A DNA stretch of 23,500 nucleotides from Treponema sp. (GCA_017617145.1 JAFZWX010000152.1:1-23500), one strand, 5' to 3'; shown: positions 7,422 through 17,704, numbered from the stretch's first letter. Numbers and translations are program-made. The notes: generated by a model from the sequence alone, not told the origin.

Positions 7422-8962
7422 AACAGACAAATGATCAGCGGCATAAAGAAGTTCTTCTCTTTTTGAATGATGAGTTGAACAGACTCCAGACAGTTAATTC
7501 TTCCAATTCTTATGATTTGGAAAAGGAATATGAAAAAACCAGAAAGAATAAATCACTTTTTTCTACGCTTCTTCTTACAATAAGCTTGCTTGTAGTTTTT
7601 TTGTCTGCCTGGGGAATTACTGCCTATATAAATACAAAAAACGAAGAAATTACTGTAAATCTTCAGGAGTTTGAAGGACTCAATGTAAAGAATCTTCTTG
7701 ATTCAGTTTCGAAGGTTCAGGCAAATTATGATAACGCGATGAAAAACAAAACAAATATCACTTCTGACCGCGATGTTGCTCTTCGTAAAGCAGAGGAAAA
7801 ACGCGACAGTGAATTGTTTGTTATTGAGTCTTTAAATCTTGATGATAAAAAAGAAGTTCAGAAGCGTAAGAATGCTGTACTTCAAGAATATAATGATTCT
7901 GTTGAACAGATAAATGAATATTATGAACCGCAGATTGTACTTGCAGATAATGAACTTGCTGAATATAAAAAGCAGCTCGATGAATATGATACTGCAAAGC
8001 TTGAAGCGGCTCGTCAGCAGGAGCAGGCACTTGACAGTGAACGAAGGGTTCATCGGCTTGAAATGGAAAAGCTTTCGAAGGAATATGATGAACGTATTCT
8101 GGCACTTCAGGAGTCTTATGCAAAAGAACGCCAGGATAATTCTGACCAGGTAAGGCGTCAGGTTTCGGAAGTTTCGCAAAAGTATGTTCAAGAAATTAAC
8201 CTTCTTGATCCCGATTTGACTCTTACAAGTACTCAGGGAATTGTAAACACAATTAATGCACAGGAATACGAAGCTTTTGATTATGAAGCATTTATAGACG
8301 AAAACGAAATTGAAGATGATACTTTGGAAACAGGACTTGCATTGTTCCAGCAGAATTACAATAAGTTTAATGCTGTTCAAGAGCCGTTCGAAAGTATTCC
8401 TTATAAAAAGTCGGCTCCTGCGTATATACAGGCATCAAAAAATCTTGTGAACAACATGGGAACTGTGTTTGAAGAAACCGCTCTAAAAGTAACAGAAGAA
8501 AAACAGGAACTCAATGACAAAATTGACGATCTGGAACAGGAAGTTTCGGGGTTAAATAATCAAATTGAAAAAATCCGTCGTGATAGTGAAGCTGAAAAGG
8601 CTGCACTCCAACAGTCTCTTGAAGCAGCATTCCTTCAGGAAAAACAACAGATTACACAAGAATATGTTGGCCTTTATGACGGTATTCTTGCAAGTGTAAA
8701 AGCGGCTGCAGTTGTAGTTTCTGCAAATAGTAAGGATTCTATACGCATTTATGTTGTTCCTGAGCAGCGGGCACATATTACAGAAGCAGGAGTTGGTGCC
8801 GAAATTAAAGGCACTAAGACTGTAAAAGGAATTATCAAGCCAATTGCAGATGATCCTGGTTTCTATCGCTTTGAAAGTGCACTGGACAAAGTCGGTAATC
8901 CTGTTGATTTTGATTTTAGCCTTGTTGCCCCTGGTCAGATAGTAAAAGTGTCTGCCAAATAA
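7400..8962 (+). CDS. membrane-anchored coiled-coil protein of unknown function
   Basis: 520 residues from the ATG at 7400. A start at 7388 (+4 residues) is open but abuts the AGAAGG at 7382-7387, leaving no spacing, so 7400 is preferred. Either start overlaps the cyclase stop. A charged N-terminus (~50 residues) precedes one membrane helix (~54-77). Long heptad-like segments (~90-260 and ~365-425, rich in E/K/Q/A) follow, then a compact beta-type C-terminal domain (~440-520) that may sit in the periplasm. No cysteines or catalytic motifs stand out. The overlap suggests translational coupling and a role with the cyclase, for example as sensor or scaffold; that is inference. I do not recognise the family. 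Confidence 0.88.
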   Translation: MGNDNKIKQTNDQRHKEVLLFLNDELNRLQTVNSSNSYDLEKEYEKTRKNKSLFSTLLLTISLLVVFLSAWGITAYINTKNEEITVNLQEFEGLNVKNLLDSVSKVQANYDNAMKNKTNITSDRDVALRKAEEKRDSELFVIESLNLDDKKEVQKRKNAVLQEYNDSVEQINEYYEPQIVLADNELAEYKKQLDEYDTAKLEAARQQEQALDSERRVHRLEMEKLSKEYDERILALQESYAKERQDNSDQVRRQVSEVSQKYVQEINLLDPDLTLTSTQGIVNTINAQEYEAFDYEAFIDENEIEDDTLETGLALFQQNYNKFNAVQEPFESIPYKKSAPAYIQASKNLVNNMGTVFEETALKVTEEKQELNDKIDDLEQEVSGLNNQIEKIRRDSEAEKAALQQSLEAAFLQEKQQITQEYVGLYDGILASVKAAAVVVSANSKDSIRIYVVPEQRAHITEAGVGAEIKGTKTVKGIIKPIADDPGFYRFESALDKVGNPVDFDFSLVAPGQIVKVSAK

Positions 8963-8991
8963 TTGCATTTTTACCATATAACTGTTAAATT
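8963..8991 (+). promoter_or_regulatory. candidate promoter of the activase gene
   Basis: TTGCAT (8963-8968) is followed after 16-17 nt by TTAAAT/TAAATT (8985-8991), with a TG one base before TAAATT as in an extended -10. The predicted start is at about 8997, next to the ATG at 8998, which has no Shine-Dalgarno sequence. An overlapping TATAAC at 8977-8982 is an alternative. The match is weak in AT-rich DNA. Confidence 0.28.
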
Positions 8992-8997
8992 ATCTCT

Positions 8998-11900
8998 ATG
9001 GATGTAAACGAAAACAATACCATTGTGCCAATCCGCATGGGAATTGATATAGGTTCCACCACAGTAAAAGTGGCGGTACTCAACGATGACGACAAGCTTA
9101 TTTATGGAGATTATCAGCGTCATCGTGCAGATATTCGAAATACAATAATCACAGTCGTAAATAAAGCACTCGATTTTCTTGAAAAAGAGCTTCCAAACGG
9201 AAATAATCAGACATTAACAGTAAAGGTAACCGGTTCCGGAGGTCTTTCTGTATCTCAGTGGCTTAATGTTCCTTTTGTTCAGGAAGTTATTGCCGCAACT
9301 ACTTCTGTAAAAAAACTTATTCCCCAGACAGATGTTGTAATTGAACTTGGTGGCGAAGATGCCAAAATTACATATTTTAAAGGCGGAGTAGAGCAGCGCA
9401 TGAACGGAACCTGTGCCGGTGGTACGGGAGCGTTTGTAGACCAGATGGCAGCACTGCTCGAAACAGATGCAATGGGCTTAAACGAGCTTGCAAAAGGAGC
9501 TCAGCAGATTTATCCTATTGCAGCGCGTTGTGGTGTATTTGCCAAAACAGATATCCAGCCGCTTATAAATGAAGGGGCTCGCCGCGAAGATATTGCTGCA
9601 TCAATTTTTCAGGCAGTTGTTAGTCAGACAATTAGTGGTTTAGCTTGCGGAAAGCCTATTCGCGGAAACGTTGCTTTTCTTGGTGGCCCGCTTCACTTTC
9701 TGGACCAGCTTCGCCAGCGTTTTATAGAAACTTTGAAACTCACGCCGGAAGAAATTATTGTTCCGGAAGATTCTCAGCTTTTTGTTGCAAGTGGCTGTGC
9801 TTTTAGTGCCGAGCGTAAATTTACCGGCGATGCTGCTGGCTTTAAGTTTCCAACCCTGCAGGAATTCCGCGACAGCTTAAAAAATCTTGTAGATGCAGAG
9901 CTTAGTGAAGTTCAGCGTCTTGAACCGCTTTTTAAAAATCAGGCAGAACTTGATGAATTTGAAGTACGCCATTCAGAACAAAAGGCAAAGCGCGGTGATC
10001 TTACAAAAACACACGGGCCTGTATTTCTGGGTCTGGACTCTGGTTCTACTACAACAAAGGCAGTTCTCATTGACAAAGACGGTCGAATAATCTGGAGTTT
10101 TTATGCACATAATCAGGGTAATCCTGTTGAACTTGCAGTAAAAGTTCTTAAAGATTTATATGCACAGCTGCCCGAGGATGTTTATATTGCCCGTGCAGTT
10201 TCTACCGGTTATGGTGAAGCTCTTTTTCAGGCAGCACTTGGTGTTGACGCTGGTGAAGTAGAAACAATTACACACTTCCGTGCCGCAAACTTTTTTGTAC
10301 CTGGAGTAGAATTCCTGCTTGATATTGGCGGTCAGGATATGAAGGCGCTTCGTATGAAGGATGGAGCAATTGTTTCCATTCAGCTTAATGAAGCCTGTTC
10401 TTCGGGCTGTGGTTCCTTCCTTGATAATTTTGCAAACACGATGGGCATGGATGTTAAGGAATTCGGTAAAATTGCCCTTATGGCGCAAAAGCCTGTTGAT
10501 CTTGGCAGCCGCTGTACCGTATTTATGAATAGCCGCGTAAAGCAGGCACAAAAAGAAGGTGCATCAGTTGCAGACATTGCAGCAGGTCTTTCTTATTCTG
10601 TAATTAAAAACGCCTTGTTTAAAGTTATTAAGCTTCGCAAGGCAAGTGATATTGGATCAAAGGTTGTTGTTCAGGGTGGAACGTTCTTTAATGATGCAAT
10701 CCTTCGTGCCTTTGAAAAAATTGCCGGTGTAGAAGTTTACCGTCCTGATGTTGCGGGGCTCATGGGTGCCTATGGTTCTGCACTTACTGCTTATGATCAG
10801 TGGCTTGATTTAACTGCACCAAAACCAGGGGAGTCTGAAGATACAGTTCATGAAATACATTCGGGTATTGCAAAGCTTGAAGATCTTGAAAAATTTAAAG
10901 TTGCTCTTGATCTTAAACGTTGCGGCAAATGTCAGAACAATTGTCTTCTTACTATAAATACATTTTCTACCGGCGAAGAAAAACGAACTTTTATTACAGG
11001 AAACCGCTGCGAAAAAGGTGCAGAGCTTGATGACCTGTCTGGCGGTAAGAACAACACTCAGATTATAGATGCCAGCAATAAAGCAAATACAGGCCTTGAT
11101 GATGATGTGGGCAAACTTCCAAATCTTTTTGACTGGAAAACTAAGAGACTTTTTGGTTATGTTCCGCGTAAACCCGAAGATGCTCCTCTTGGCGATGTAG
11201 GTATTCCCCGCGTACTGAATATGTACGAAAATTATCCGCTCTGGTTTACTTTCTTTAATGAACTTGGATTTCGTGTATTACTCAGTCAGCGTTCGAGCCG
11301 CAAGGTTTACGAAAAGGGACTCGAAACAATTCCTTCAGAATCTGTGTGCTACCCTGGAAAAATCTGTCATGGACATGTTGAATCGCTTCTTCAGCGTGGT
11401 ATTAAGTTTATATTTTATCCGTGTGCACCGTATGAAAGAGTAGAAGATAAGGGTGCAGGAAACCATTATAACTGTCCTATTGTAACAAGTTATCCCGAAG
11501 TTTTGCGAAACAACATAGATGCTCTCAGGCAGGATTCTTCTATTTTATTCATGAATCCATTTCTTCCTATTTATGATAAACAGGCGCTTGAAACTCGTCT
11601 TTGTGAAGAACTGCTTCCAAAGTTCCCGTCGCTTACAGCAGCAGCAATTAAACATGCTCTGGATAAGGCGTGGATAGAACAGGAGCAGTTCCGTCTTGAT
11701 ATTCAGAAAGCAGGTGAAGATGCTCTTGAAGAAGTAATTACAAAAGGTGGAAGCGGTATTGTTCTTGCAGGCCGTCCTTATCACCTTGATCCGGAAATTA
11801 ATCATGGTATTCCAGAAATGATTGCAGGCCTTGGACTTGCAGTATTTACAGAAGATTCTCTTGCACATCTTGGAAAAATAGAACGCCCGTTGCGCATTAT

Positions 11901-13524
11901 TGATCAGTGGACATACCACAACCGCTTGTATAGGGCAGCTCAGTTTGTTTCCGAAATGCCCGATCTTGAACTAGTACAATTAACTTCTTTTGGCTGCGGC
12001 CTCGATGCTGTAACTGCCGATCAGGTAGATGAAATTCTTAAAGCGAAGAACCGCATGTACACACTCATAAAGATTGACGAAGGAAGCAATCTTGGTGCAG
12101 TTAGAATCCGAATCCGTTCGCTTATTGCAGCAGTAAAGGCACGCCGCCGCAACAATGTAAAGCCTGCTTATAAATCATCAGCTTATGACCGCGTAGTCTT
12201 TACAGAAGAAATGAAATATACACACACAATCATTGCACCTCAAATGTCTCCAATTCATTTCCGTTTAATAAAACGCGCTTTTGAATCTGCGGGTTATAAT
12301 CTTGTTGTACTTGATTCTGTTGACCCTAAGGCTGTAGATGCAGGTTTGCGTTATGTAAACAACGATGCATGTTATCCTTCTATTATTGTTGCCGGTCAGA
12401 TGATGGCTGCCCTTGAAAGCGGTAAGTACGATCTTAACCATGTAAGCCTTCTTATAACTCAAACAGGTGGTGGCTGTCGTGCAACAAATTATATTGGTTT
12501 TATTCGTCGTGCTTTAAATGATGCCGGCTGGGGACATATTCCTGTCATCAGTTTAAGTGCGCTTGGACTTGAAGAAAATCCGGGCTTTAAGCTTACGCCA
12601 ACACTTATTGATAAGCTTGTAAAAGCCTGTATGCTTGGCGACGTATTTATGCGTGTACTCTACAGAGTTCGTCCATATGAAGCAGTTCCAGGCAGCGCTA
12701 ATCAGCTTTATGAAGAATGGAACGAAAAAGCAGAATCATTCTTTAAATATGGTGCCGGCTGGGTTGGTTACCACAAGCTGCTTAAAAACATCATTCACGA
12801 CTTTGATAATCTTCCACTTAAACCAATTAAAAAACCTCGTGTTGGAGTTGTTGGTGAAATTCTTGTAAAATTCCATCCTACTGCAAACAATCATATTGTA
12901 GAAACAATCGAAAAAGAAGGTGCAGAATGTGTAATGCCAGATTTAGCAGACTTCTTCTTCTATTCATTCTCGGTTGATATTATCCGCCACAAGGATCTTA
13001 AGCTTCCTGGTAAAAAAGAGCGGAATGCAAAACTGCTTATCTGGGCATTGGAATTGTACCGCACACAGATGAAGCATTATCTTAGAAAGAGCCGTCGTTT
13101 TGATGCTCCTTCGTCTATTTATGAAAAGATGAAGGGAGTTGATGATATAGTACAGCTTGGAAATCAGACAGGAGAAGGCTGGTTCCTTACTGCCGAAATG
13201 GTTGAACTTATTCATGAAGGCGCACCAAGTATTGCCTGTGTACAGCCGTTTGCATGTCTTCCAAATCATGTTACCGGTAAAGGAATGATAAAGGAGCTTC
13301 GCCGTCGTTTCCCTGAATCAAATATCAGTGCAATTGATTATGACCCGGGCAGTTCAGAAGTAAATCAGCTTAACAGACTTAAGCTTTTGCTTTCAAATGC
13401 GCCTGTTGGAAAGCATCCTGATGAAGCTGTAGACGGTATGATTCGCATGAGTGACGGAACTTTTGTAGAAGGAATTATCAGCAGGGCAGAGGGTGCTACA
13501 GATGTGGACCCTGCTCAAGATTAA
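8998..13524 (+). CDS. fused acyl-CoA dehydratase activase / reductase-like protein
   Basis: 1508 residues. Two complete BcrA/BadF/HgdC-type ASKHA ATPase domains (~12-275 and ~342-600) start with MGIDIGSTTVK and LGLDSGSTTTK. Each carries the paired cysteines that in HgdC dimers hold one [4Fe-4S] cluster: C139 and C178, then C467 and C506. A third motif, C642-x2-C645-x3-C649 with C671, looks like a separate Fe-S site. A DUF2229-like region (~735-960; cysteines 784, 790, 809, 826) and a HgdB/double-cubane-like C-terminal region (~1070-1470; C1125, C1160, C1414, C1420 in CVQPFACLPNHVTGKG) follow. Known relatives use ATP to push electrons to low potential for difficult reductions; the substrate here is unknown. 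No signal peptide: cytoplasmic. The start lacks a Shine-Dalgarno sequence. Downstream gene after 16 nt. Confidence 0.93.
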   Translation: MDVNENNTIVPIRMGIDIGSTTVKVAVLNDDDKLIYGDYQRHRADIRNTIITVVNKALDFLEKELPNGNNQTLTVKVTGSGGLSVSQWLNVPFVQEVIAATTSVKKLIPQTDVVIELGGEDAKITYFKGGVEQRMNGTCAGGTGAFVDQMAALLETDAMGLNELAKGAQQIYPIAARCGVFAKTDIQPLINEGARREDIAASIFQAVVSQTISGLACGKPIRGNVAFLGGPLHFLDQLRQRFIETLKLTPEEIIVPEDSQLFVASGCAFSAERKFTGDAAGFKFPTLQEFRDSLKNLVDAELSEVQRLEPLFKNQAELDEFEVRHSEQKAKRGDLTKTHGPVFLGLDSGSTTTKAVLIDKDGRIIWSFYAHNQGNPVELAVKVLKDLYAQLPEDVYIARAVSTGYGEALFQAALGVDAGEVETITHFRAANFFVPGVEFLLDIGGQDMKALRMKDGAIVSIQLNEACSSGCGSFLDNFANTMGMDVKEFGKIALMAQKPVDLGSRCTVFMNSRVKQAQKEGASVADIAAGLSYSVIKNALFKVIKLRKASDIGSKVVVQGGTFFNDAILRAFEKIAGVEVYRPDVAGLMGAYGSALTAYDQWLDLTAPKPGESEDTVHEIHSGIAKLEDLEKFKVALDLKRCGKCQNNCLLTINTFSTGEEKRTFITGNRCEKGAELDDLSGGKNNTQIIDASNKANTGLDDDVGKLPNLFDWKTKRLFGYVPRKPEDAPLGDVGIPRVLNMYENYPLWFTFFNELGFRVLLSQRSSRKVYEKGLETIPSESVCYPGKICHGHVESLLQRGIKFIFYPCAPYERVEDKGAGNHYNCPIVTSYPEVLRNNIDALRQDSSILFMNPFLPIYDKQALETRLCEELLPKFPSLTAAAIKHALDKAWIEQEQFRLDIQKAGEDALEEVITKGGSGIVLAGRPYHLDPEINHGIPEMIAGLGLAVFTEDSLAHLGKIERPLRIIDQWTYHNRLYRAAQFVSEMPDLELVQLTSFGCGLDAVTADQVDEILKAKNRMYTLIKIDEGSNLGAVRIRIRSLIAAVKARRRNNVKPAYKSSAYDRVVFTEEMKYTHTIIAPQMSPIHFRLIKRAFESAGYNLVVLDSVDPKAVDAGLRYVNNDACYPSIIVAGQMMAALESGKYDLNHVSLLITQTGGGCRATNYIGFIRRALNDAGWGHIPVISLSALGLEENPGFKLTPTLIDKLVKACMLGDVFMRVLYRVRPYEAVPGSANQLYEEWNEKAESFFKYGAGWVGYHKLLKNIIHDFDNLPLKPIKKPRVGVVGEILVKFHPTANNHIVETIEKEGAECVMPDLADFFFYSFSVDIIRHKDLKLPGKKERNAKLLIWALELYRTQMKHYLRKSRRFDAPSSIYEKMKGVDDIVQLGNQTGEGWFLTAEMVELIHEGAPSIACVQPFACLPNHVTGKGMIKELRRRFPESNISAIDYDPGSSEVNQLNRLKLLLSNAPVGKHPDEAVDGMIRMSDGTFVEGIISRAEGATDVDPAQD

Positions 13525-13540
13525 TAAAAGGGGTGGGAAA

Positions 13541-14908
13541 ATGAAAAGGTTGAACAGAAAGTTTTTTACAGGACTGTTATTGCTTTTGCTTACAGTACCG
13601 GTTTTTGCCGATTATAATTCCCTGGGCATTCCAGATTCTTCTGAAATTCGCAGAGGCTTAAAGGAACGCTGGTTCGAAGCAAGTCTTGAAGAAGTTCGCA
13701 TGAATCTGCCCGAAATTTACGACAATGCAGCCGGACAAAAGTTTCAGGTGCGTCTTGAAGAATCAGATTCAACCTATATGATTTTTGTTGCACCTTGTGC
13801 CACAATAAATGTTAAGGTTTATTCAAATAAAGGAATTAGTTATGAGCAGCAGGAGGTTTATCCCGGTGAGGCTCCAGGCAGTTGGGTTCTTGTTCGCGAT
13901 AAAAAAACAGATGCTCCTTTAAGAATCCGCTGGTACTTTTCTGTAGACAGCGATATTTACATTCAGTTCACTCCTTATGGAAAAACCGCAGTTGCAGATC
14001 TTTTAATATATGGTAACTATGCTTCAAAAGGTTCTTCAACAGGTATTCCTTTTTCATCATTGTATGATATTTCGTTTGCCGATGTTATGAAAATGACATC
14101 AATTTCTCTTCCGTGGAAATATGTTACAGTTGACGGAGATAAATTTGGCAGCGTGCTTCAGATGGCAGGTGTGATTCAAAATAATCTTGGCCGTGTGATG
14201 TATGTTCAGAATGCAATGTACGATGAAAATGGAGAGCTTGTTCAGATTACAAATGGAAAAGCTTTTGATGCCGAAAATCAGGATTCTTCAAAGCTTTATC
14301 TTTCATCGGCTGGCTTTGTAAAATGGATTGCCGACGGGCTTGTTGAACCAATTGCGGGAAGTAAATTAAAACGTGCGCCTTTGATTGTAGAAACAGTTTC
14401 TGTAAAAGATAACGGATATCAGGGCGTACTTTCACAAAAATATAATCTTTTCTTTTCTCTTGACTGGATTCGTAATCTTGCTGCGGCAATTGTTTCTGTA
14501 AATAACGGAAAGGTTTATATGTACAACGAAGCCGGCACAGATGTTACAATTAATCCTTTTGCTGCAACAATCAGCGGCGCCGGAACTTTAAACACAGTAA
14601 CCTTTATAGAAGACACCGGCTACAACATTAGTGTTCTTAAGTCGCTTTTGTATGTACTTGCCGCAACCGAAAGCGGAAACTTTTATTTTGGTGCAATCCG
14701 CGAAACAGACAAGACTATAACCCCAGAAATCAAGGTTTTTAACGATAATGTTGTATTTTTTCCGTATTTTAGTAGTAACGGTTCCTTTGGTTGCTTTGTT
14801 TTTATGAATGGCAGACAAATTTCGCTTGATGATTTTTGTATGATTTATGCAGATTCTTATGTTTATCTTACAAGAGCACGAGCGAGCAACAATTTTTATC
14901 CACAGTGA
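13541..14908 (+). CDS. secreted protein of unknown function
   Basis: 455 residues from the ATG at 13541, which is preceded by an AGGGGTGGG purine tract. An in-frame upstream ATG at 13493 lies inside the activase gene and would hide the signal peptide. Residues 1-23 are a standard signal peptide ending VFA before DYNS; there is no lipobox cysteine. The mature part alternates hydrophobic and polar residues in a largely beta pattern, with no motif I recognise. It sits 16 nt after the activase gene and ~21 nt before the TPR gene, and belongs by position to the envelope/TonB cluster. Periplasmic or surface location is inferred from the signal peptide. Confidence 0.9.
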   Translation: MKRLNRKFFTGLLLLLLTVPVFADYNSLGIPDSSEIRRGLKERWFEASLEEVRMNLPEIYDNAAGQKFQVRLEESDSTYMIFVAPCATINVKVYSNKGISYEQQEVYPGEAPGSWVLVRDKKTDAPLRIRWYFSVDSDIYIQFTPYGKTAVADLLIYGNYASKGSSTGIPFSSLYDISFADVMKMTSISLPWKYVTVDGDKFGSVLQMAGVIQNNLGRVMYVQNAMYDENGELVQITNGKAFDAENQDSSKLYLSSAGFVKWIADGLVEPIAGSKLKRAPLIVETVSVKDNGYQGVLSQKYNLFFSLDWIRNLAAAIVSVNNGKVYMYNEAGTDVTINPFAATISGAGTLNTVTFIEDTGYNISVLKSLLYVLAATESGNFYFGAIRETDKTITPEIKVFNDNVVFFPYFSSNGSFGCFVFMNGRQISLDDFCMIYADSYVYLTRARASNNFYPQ

Positions 14909-14929
14909 TAAACGGATTAGAAGATTTTT

Positions 14930-17683
14930 ATGAAAAAGAAATTTTTATTTGCAGTTCTGATTGTGCTTCTTTTAGGAGCAGGTACCGCAAGTGTTTTTGC
15001 AGTGCCGTCGGAACTGGACCTTTATAATGACCTTAATATTTACTCAAATGCAGGCTACTATCCTGGTGTAATAGTACAGGCAGAGCAGCTTGAGCAGAAT
15101 TATCCTGAGTCAGTTTTTATTGTTGACGCGCGTATTGCTAAAGGTCAGGCTCTTACAATACTTAAACGTTACGAAGAGGCAGAAGATACTTTTGCAACAG
15201 TGCTTTCTTCAATTCATTTTGGTGCAGCAGATTATGCAAAATGCTGGTATTATCTTGGACTTGCATATTATTGCGACGGCGATTATACAAATGCGCTTTC
15301 GGCTTTTCATACAACCTGTGATGTCGAACAGCGCGAAAATAAAATTGAATATTATCCGGCCGCTATTTTATATGCCGGTAGAATAAACTTTTTTATGGAA
15401 TTGTATGAAAAGGCAGTTCCTCTTTTTGAATATGTAATTGCTAACGGCGGATATTATACAAAGCCAGAATATGATGAAGCCTTGCAAAAACTGCTTTTTT
15501 CTTATAATTCAAATGGTTCATACAAAAGTACAATTAAGCTTTATAACAGGCTTTCGCAGTCAGATTATTCCGACAAGGTTTTTGCGGGGCTTACAATTTA
15601 TGCTGCCGATGCTTATGAAAAAACAGGTGATGTAAACCAGGCTTACGCAATTCTTAATAAAAATAAGAATGAAGATTTTAACGAAATGCTTTCGGTTTTT
15701 CGTTTGAATCTTGGAGCCGCTGCTTACAGCAAAAAGGATTATGACGGTGCTCAGGAGTATTTTACACTTGCAGAAGAAAGTTCTTCAGAAAGTGTATTGC
15801 TTCCATGTTTTATATACCGTCAAAAAATTGCACTTGATAAGGGTGGTAAAAAAGCTGTTGAAGAAGTTTCGGCTGCTCTGGATGAAAATGAAACCCGCAT
15901 TTTTGCACATGCAGAAGATATCCCAGGGCTTGCAGATTCTTACTGGTCACTTATGCTTCGTTGTGCTGCCTGGCGAGACGAAGATGTTTCGTGTTACGAA
16001 AAGATTGAAAAACCAGCTGCAAAAGATGCTTATACTGCAGCATACATTCTTCGTTCAAAAGACAGTATTGCTGCAGAACAAATTGTAGCTCCGTTTACAG
16101 CAGATGCGTCCTGTTCAAAGCTTTACGCAGCAATTCTTGCACAGAATGGAAAGTATCAGGCAGCTGCTGAACAGTACGATGCTCTTGCAAAAAATAAAAA
16201 ACTTGATGGTGCCGGTAGAGTTGAATATGCAAAAGTTTTATATCGCTTGCAGAACTGGCAGGCAGCTTATAATCAGGCAATTGCTTCAAATAAATATCAG
16301 GGTTTTTATATTGCAGGTCTTTGTAAGTTTAACCTGACAGAATACAGGGCAGCGTACGAGCAGCTTACAAAATATATTAATTCAAAAAATACTGCTGCGG
16401 AACATGAGCGTCTTGCACAATATTATCGTGGTGTTTGCCTGTATAAAACTTCAGACTACAAATCGGCATATAAGATTTTTTCTTCTTTTACAACAGATTA
16501 TAAACAAAAAGATTCCTTTGCCTATAATGCGTGTGAACTTGGTGCAAAAGCTGCACTGATGAACGGAGAACTTAAAAATGCGGCATTAATGGCAGAAAAA
16601 ATGATTGAAGCTTCAATGAATGAAAAACAAAAACAGAATGCTGTTATTTATTGTTCAGAAATCTTCACCGACTGCAAGGAATATGACAAGGCAATTTCTG
16701 TTTTATCTGCCTACACAAGTGACGGTTCTGATTTTGCAGTACGCTGTATTCTTGCAATTGCAGAAGTGTATGTAAAAAAAGGCGACCTTAATCTTGCAGA
16801 TGCTTCCTTTAAAAATATTACAACACAGTATCCAGGAACAGAAAATGCAGAATATGCTGCTTATCGTTCCGGTGAAATTTATTATGCTGCCCAAAAATAC
16901 AACGAAGCACAAACTCGTTTTACAAAATATATTTATGATTATGTAAACGGTAAATATTCAGATGCAGCGTATTATTTTAGTGGTGACTGTAACATGAAAA
17001 CAGGCGAGCTTGATCGTGCAATTATGCAAAACACAACGCTCGTTTCAAAATATCCGGATAGTATTTATTCCTATGGTGCCTATAAAAATTTATTGCAGGC
17101 CTATTATGCGCAGGAAAACTACCGGGATGCACTTTCTACAGCAAGATTCCTTGTTCGTGAATACAACGAACAGGCTTCTTCAGACGGAATCGGGCAAAAG
17201 GTTGTAGAACTGGAAAGAATTGTAAGTGGAACAGACCGCGCAATTGTTGAAAAGAACAGCGAGTATGAAAGGGCAGGAAAGACTACCACTAAAAAAGGAC
17301 GCATTGCAGGTTCAGAGCTTGTTCAGCTTTATGCAGAATACAACTATAGTGATGACGCATATAAGCTTGCGCTGGAACTTCTGGAATTTCAAAAAGATGG
17401 CGATGAAATGTATTATGCCGCCCTTAATGCAGATTATGTTGCAACCTATTATTTTAAATCGGGAGAATCTAAAAAAGCCGCAGAGTATTACTTAAAAGCT
17501 GCAGAATATTACAGGGCAAGTGGACGTGATGATACAGATAAAGCCGCTGCTGCATTGTATTCCGCAACAGATGCTTTTATGGCTGCTGGTTTGCGTGGCG
17601 ATGCAGAAGTAACAGCAAAGCTGCTTGTTGAACTTTACCCGAATACAAAGCAGGGTAGTAAAGTTATGAACCTTATAAAGTAA
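14930..17683 (+). CDS. periplasmic TPR-repeat protein
   Basis: 917 residues. A signal peptide (1-24, ending SVFA before VPSE) is followed by TPR-like helical repeats along almost the whole length, with recurrent A-x-Y-x-x-G and YPxS/YPGT patterns like those of BamD/YbgF/CpoB-type periplasmic repeats. Only a weak AGAAG precedes the ATG. It lies directly before the outer-membrane barrel and ExbB-ExbD-TonB genes, so a role as periplasmic scaffold or adaptor for that system is a reasonable inference. In proteobacteria a TPR protein (CpoB/YbgF) likewise accompanies Tol-Pal, but this one is about three times longer and no Pal or TolB is present here. Confidence 0.92.
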   Translation: MKKKFLFAVLIVLLLGAGTASVFAVPSELDLYNDLNIYSNAGYYPGVIVQAEQLEQNYPESVFIVDARIAKGQALTILKRYEEAEDTFATVLSSIHFGAADYAKCWYYLGLAYYCDGDYTNALSAFHTTCDVEQRENKIEYYPAAILYAGRINFFMELYEKAVPLFEYVIANGGYYTKPEYDEALQKLLFSYNSNGSYKSTIKLYNRLSQSDYSDKVFAGLTIYAADAYEKTGDVNQAYAILNKNKNEDFNEMLSVFRLNLGAAAYSKKDYDGAQEYFTLAEESSSESVLLPCFIYRQKIALDKGGKKAVEEVSAALDENETRIFAHAEDIPGLADSYWSLMLRCAAWRDEDVSCYEKIEKPAAKDAYTAAYILRSKDSIAAEQIVAPFTADASCSKLYAAILAQNGKYQAAAEQYDALAKNKKLDGAGRVEYAKVLYRLQNWQAAYNQAIASNKYQGFYIAGLCKFNLTEYRAAYEQLTKYINSKNTAAEHERLAQYYRGVCLYKTSDYKSAYKIFSSFTTDYKQKDSFAYNACELGAKAALMNGELKNAALMAEKMIEASMNEKQKQNAVIYCSEIFTDCKEYDKAISVLSAYTSDGSDFAVRCILAIAEVYVKKGDLNLADASFKNITTQYPGTENAEYAAYRSGEIYYAAQKYNEAQTRFTKYIYDYVNGKYSDAAYYFSGDCNMKTGELDRAIMQNTTLVSKYPDSIYSYGAYKNLLQAYYAQENYRDALSTARFLVREYNEQASSDGIGQKVVELERIVSGTDRAIVEKNSEYERAGKTTTKKGRIAGSELVQLYAEYNYSDDAYKLALELLEFQKDGDEMYYAALNADYVATYYFKSGESKKAAEYYLKAAEYYRASGRDDTDKAAAALYSATDAFMAAGLRGDAEVTAKLLVELYPNTKQGSKVMNLIK

Positions 17684-17704
17684 TTTAGAGCAGGGGGTAG
17701 AAAA

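Noticed and set aside
7832..8380. 182-codon minus-strand ORF, very rich in I/F/L
   Set aside because: Antisense of the charged coiled coil; apparent hydrophobicity comes from the complement of Glu/Lys codons.
13493..13540. Upstream start for the secreted protein
   Set aside because: It would add residues in front of a clear signal peptide and lies within the preceding gene; the purine-rich site fits 13541.
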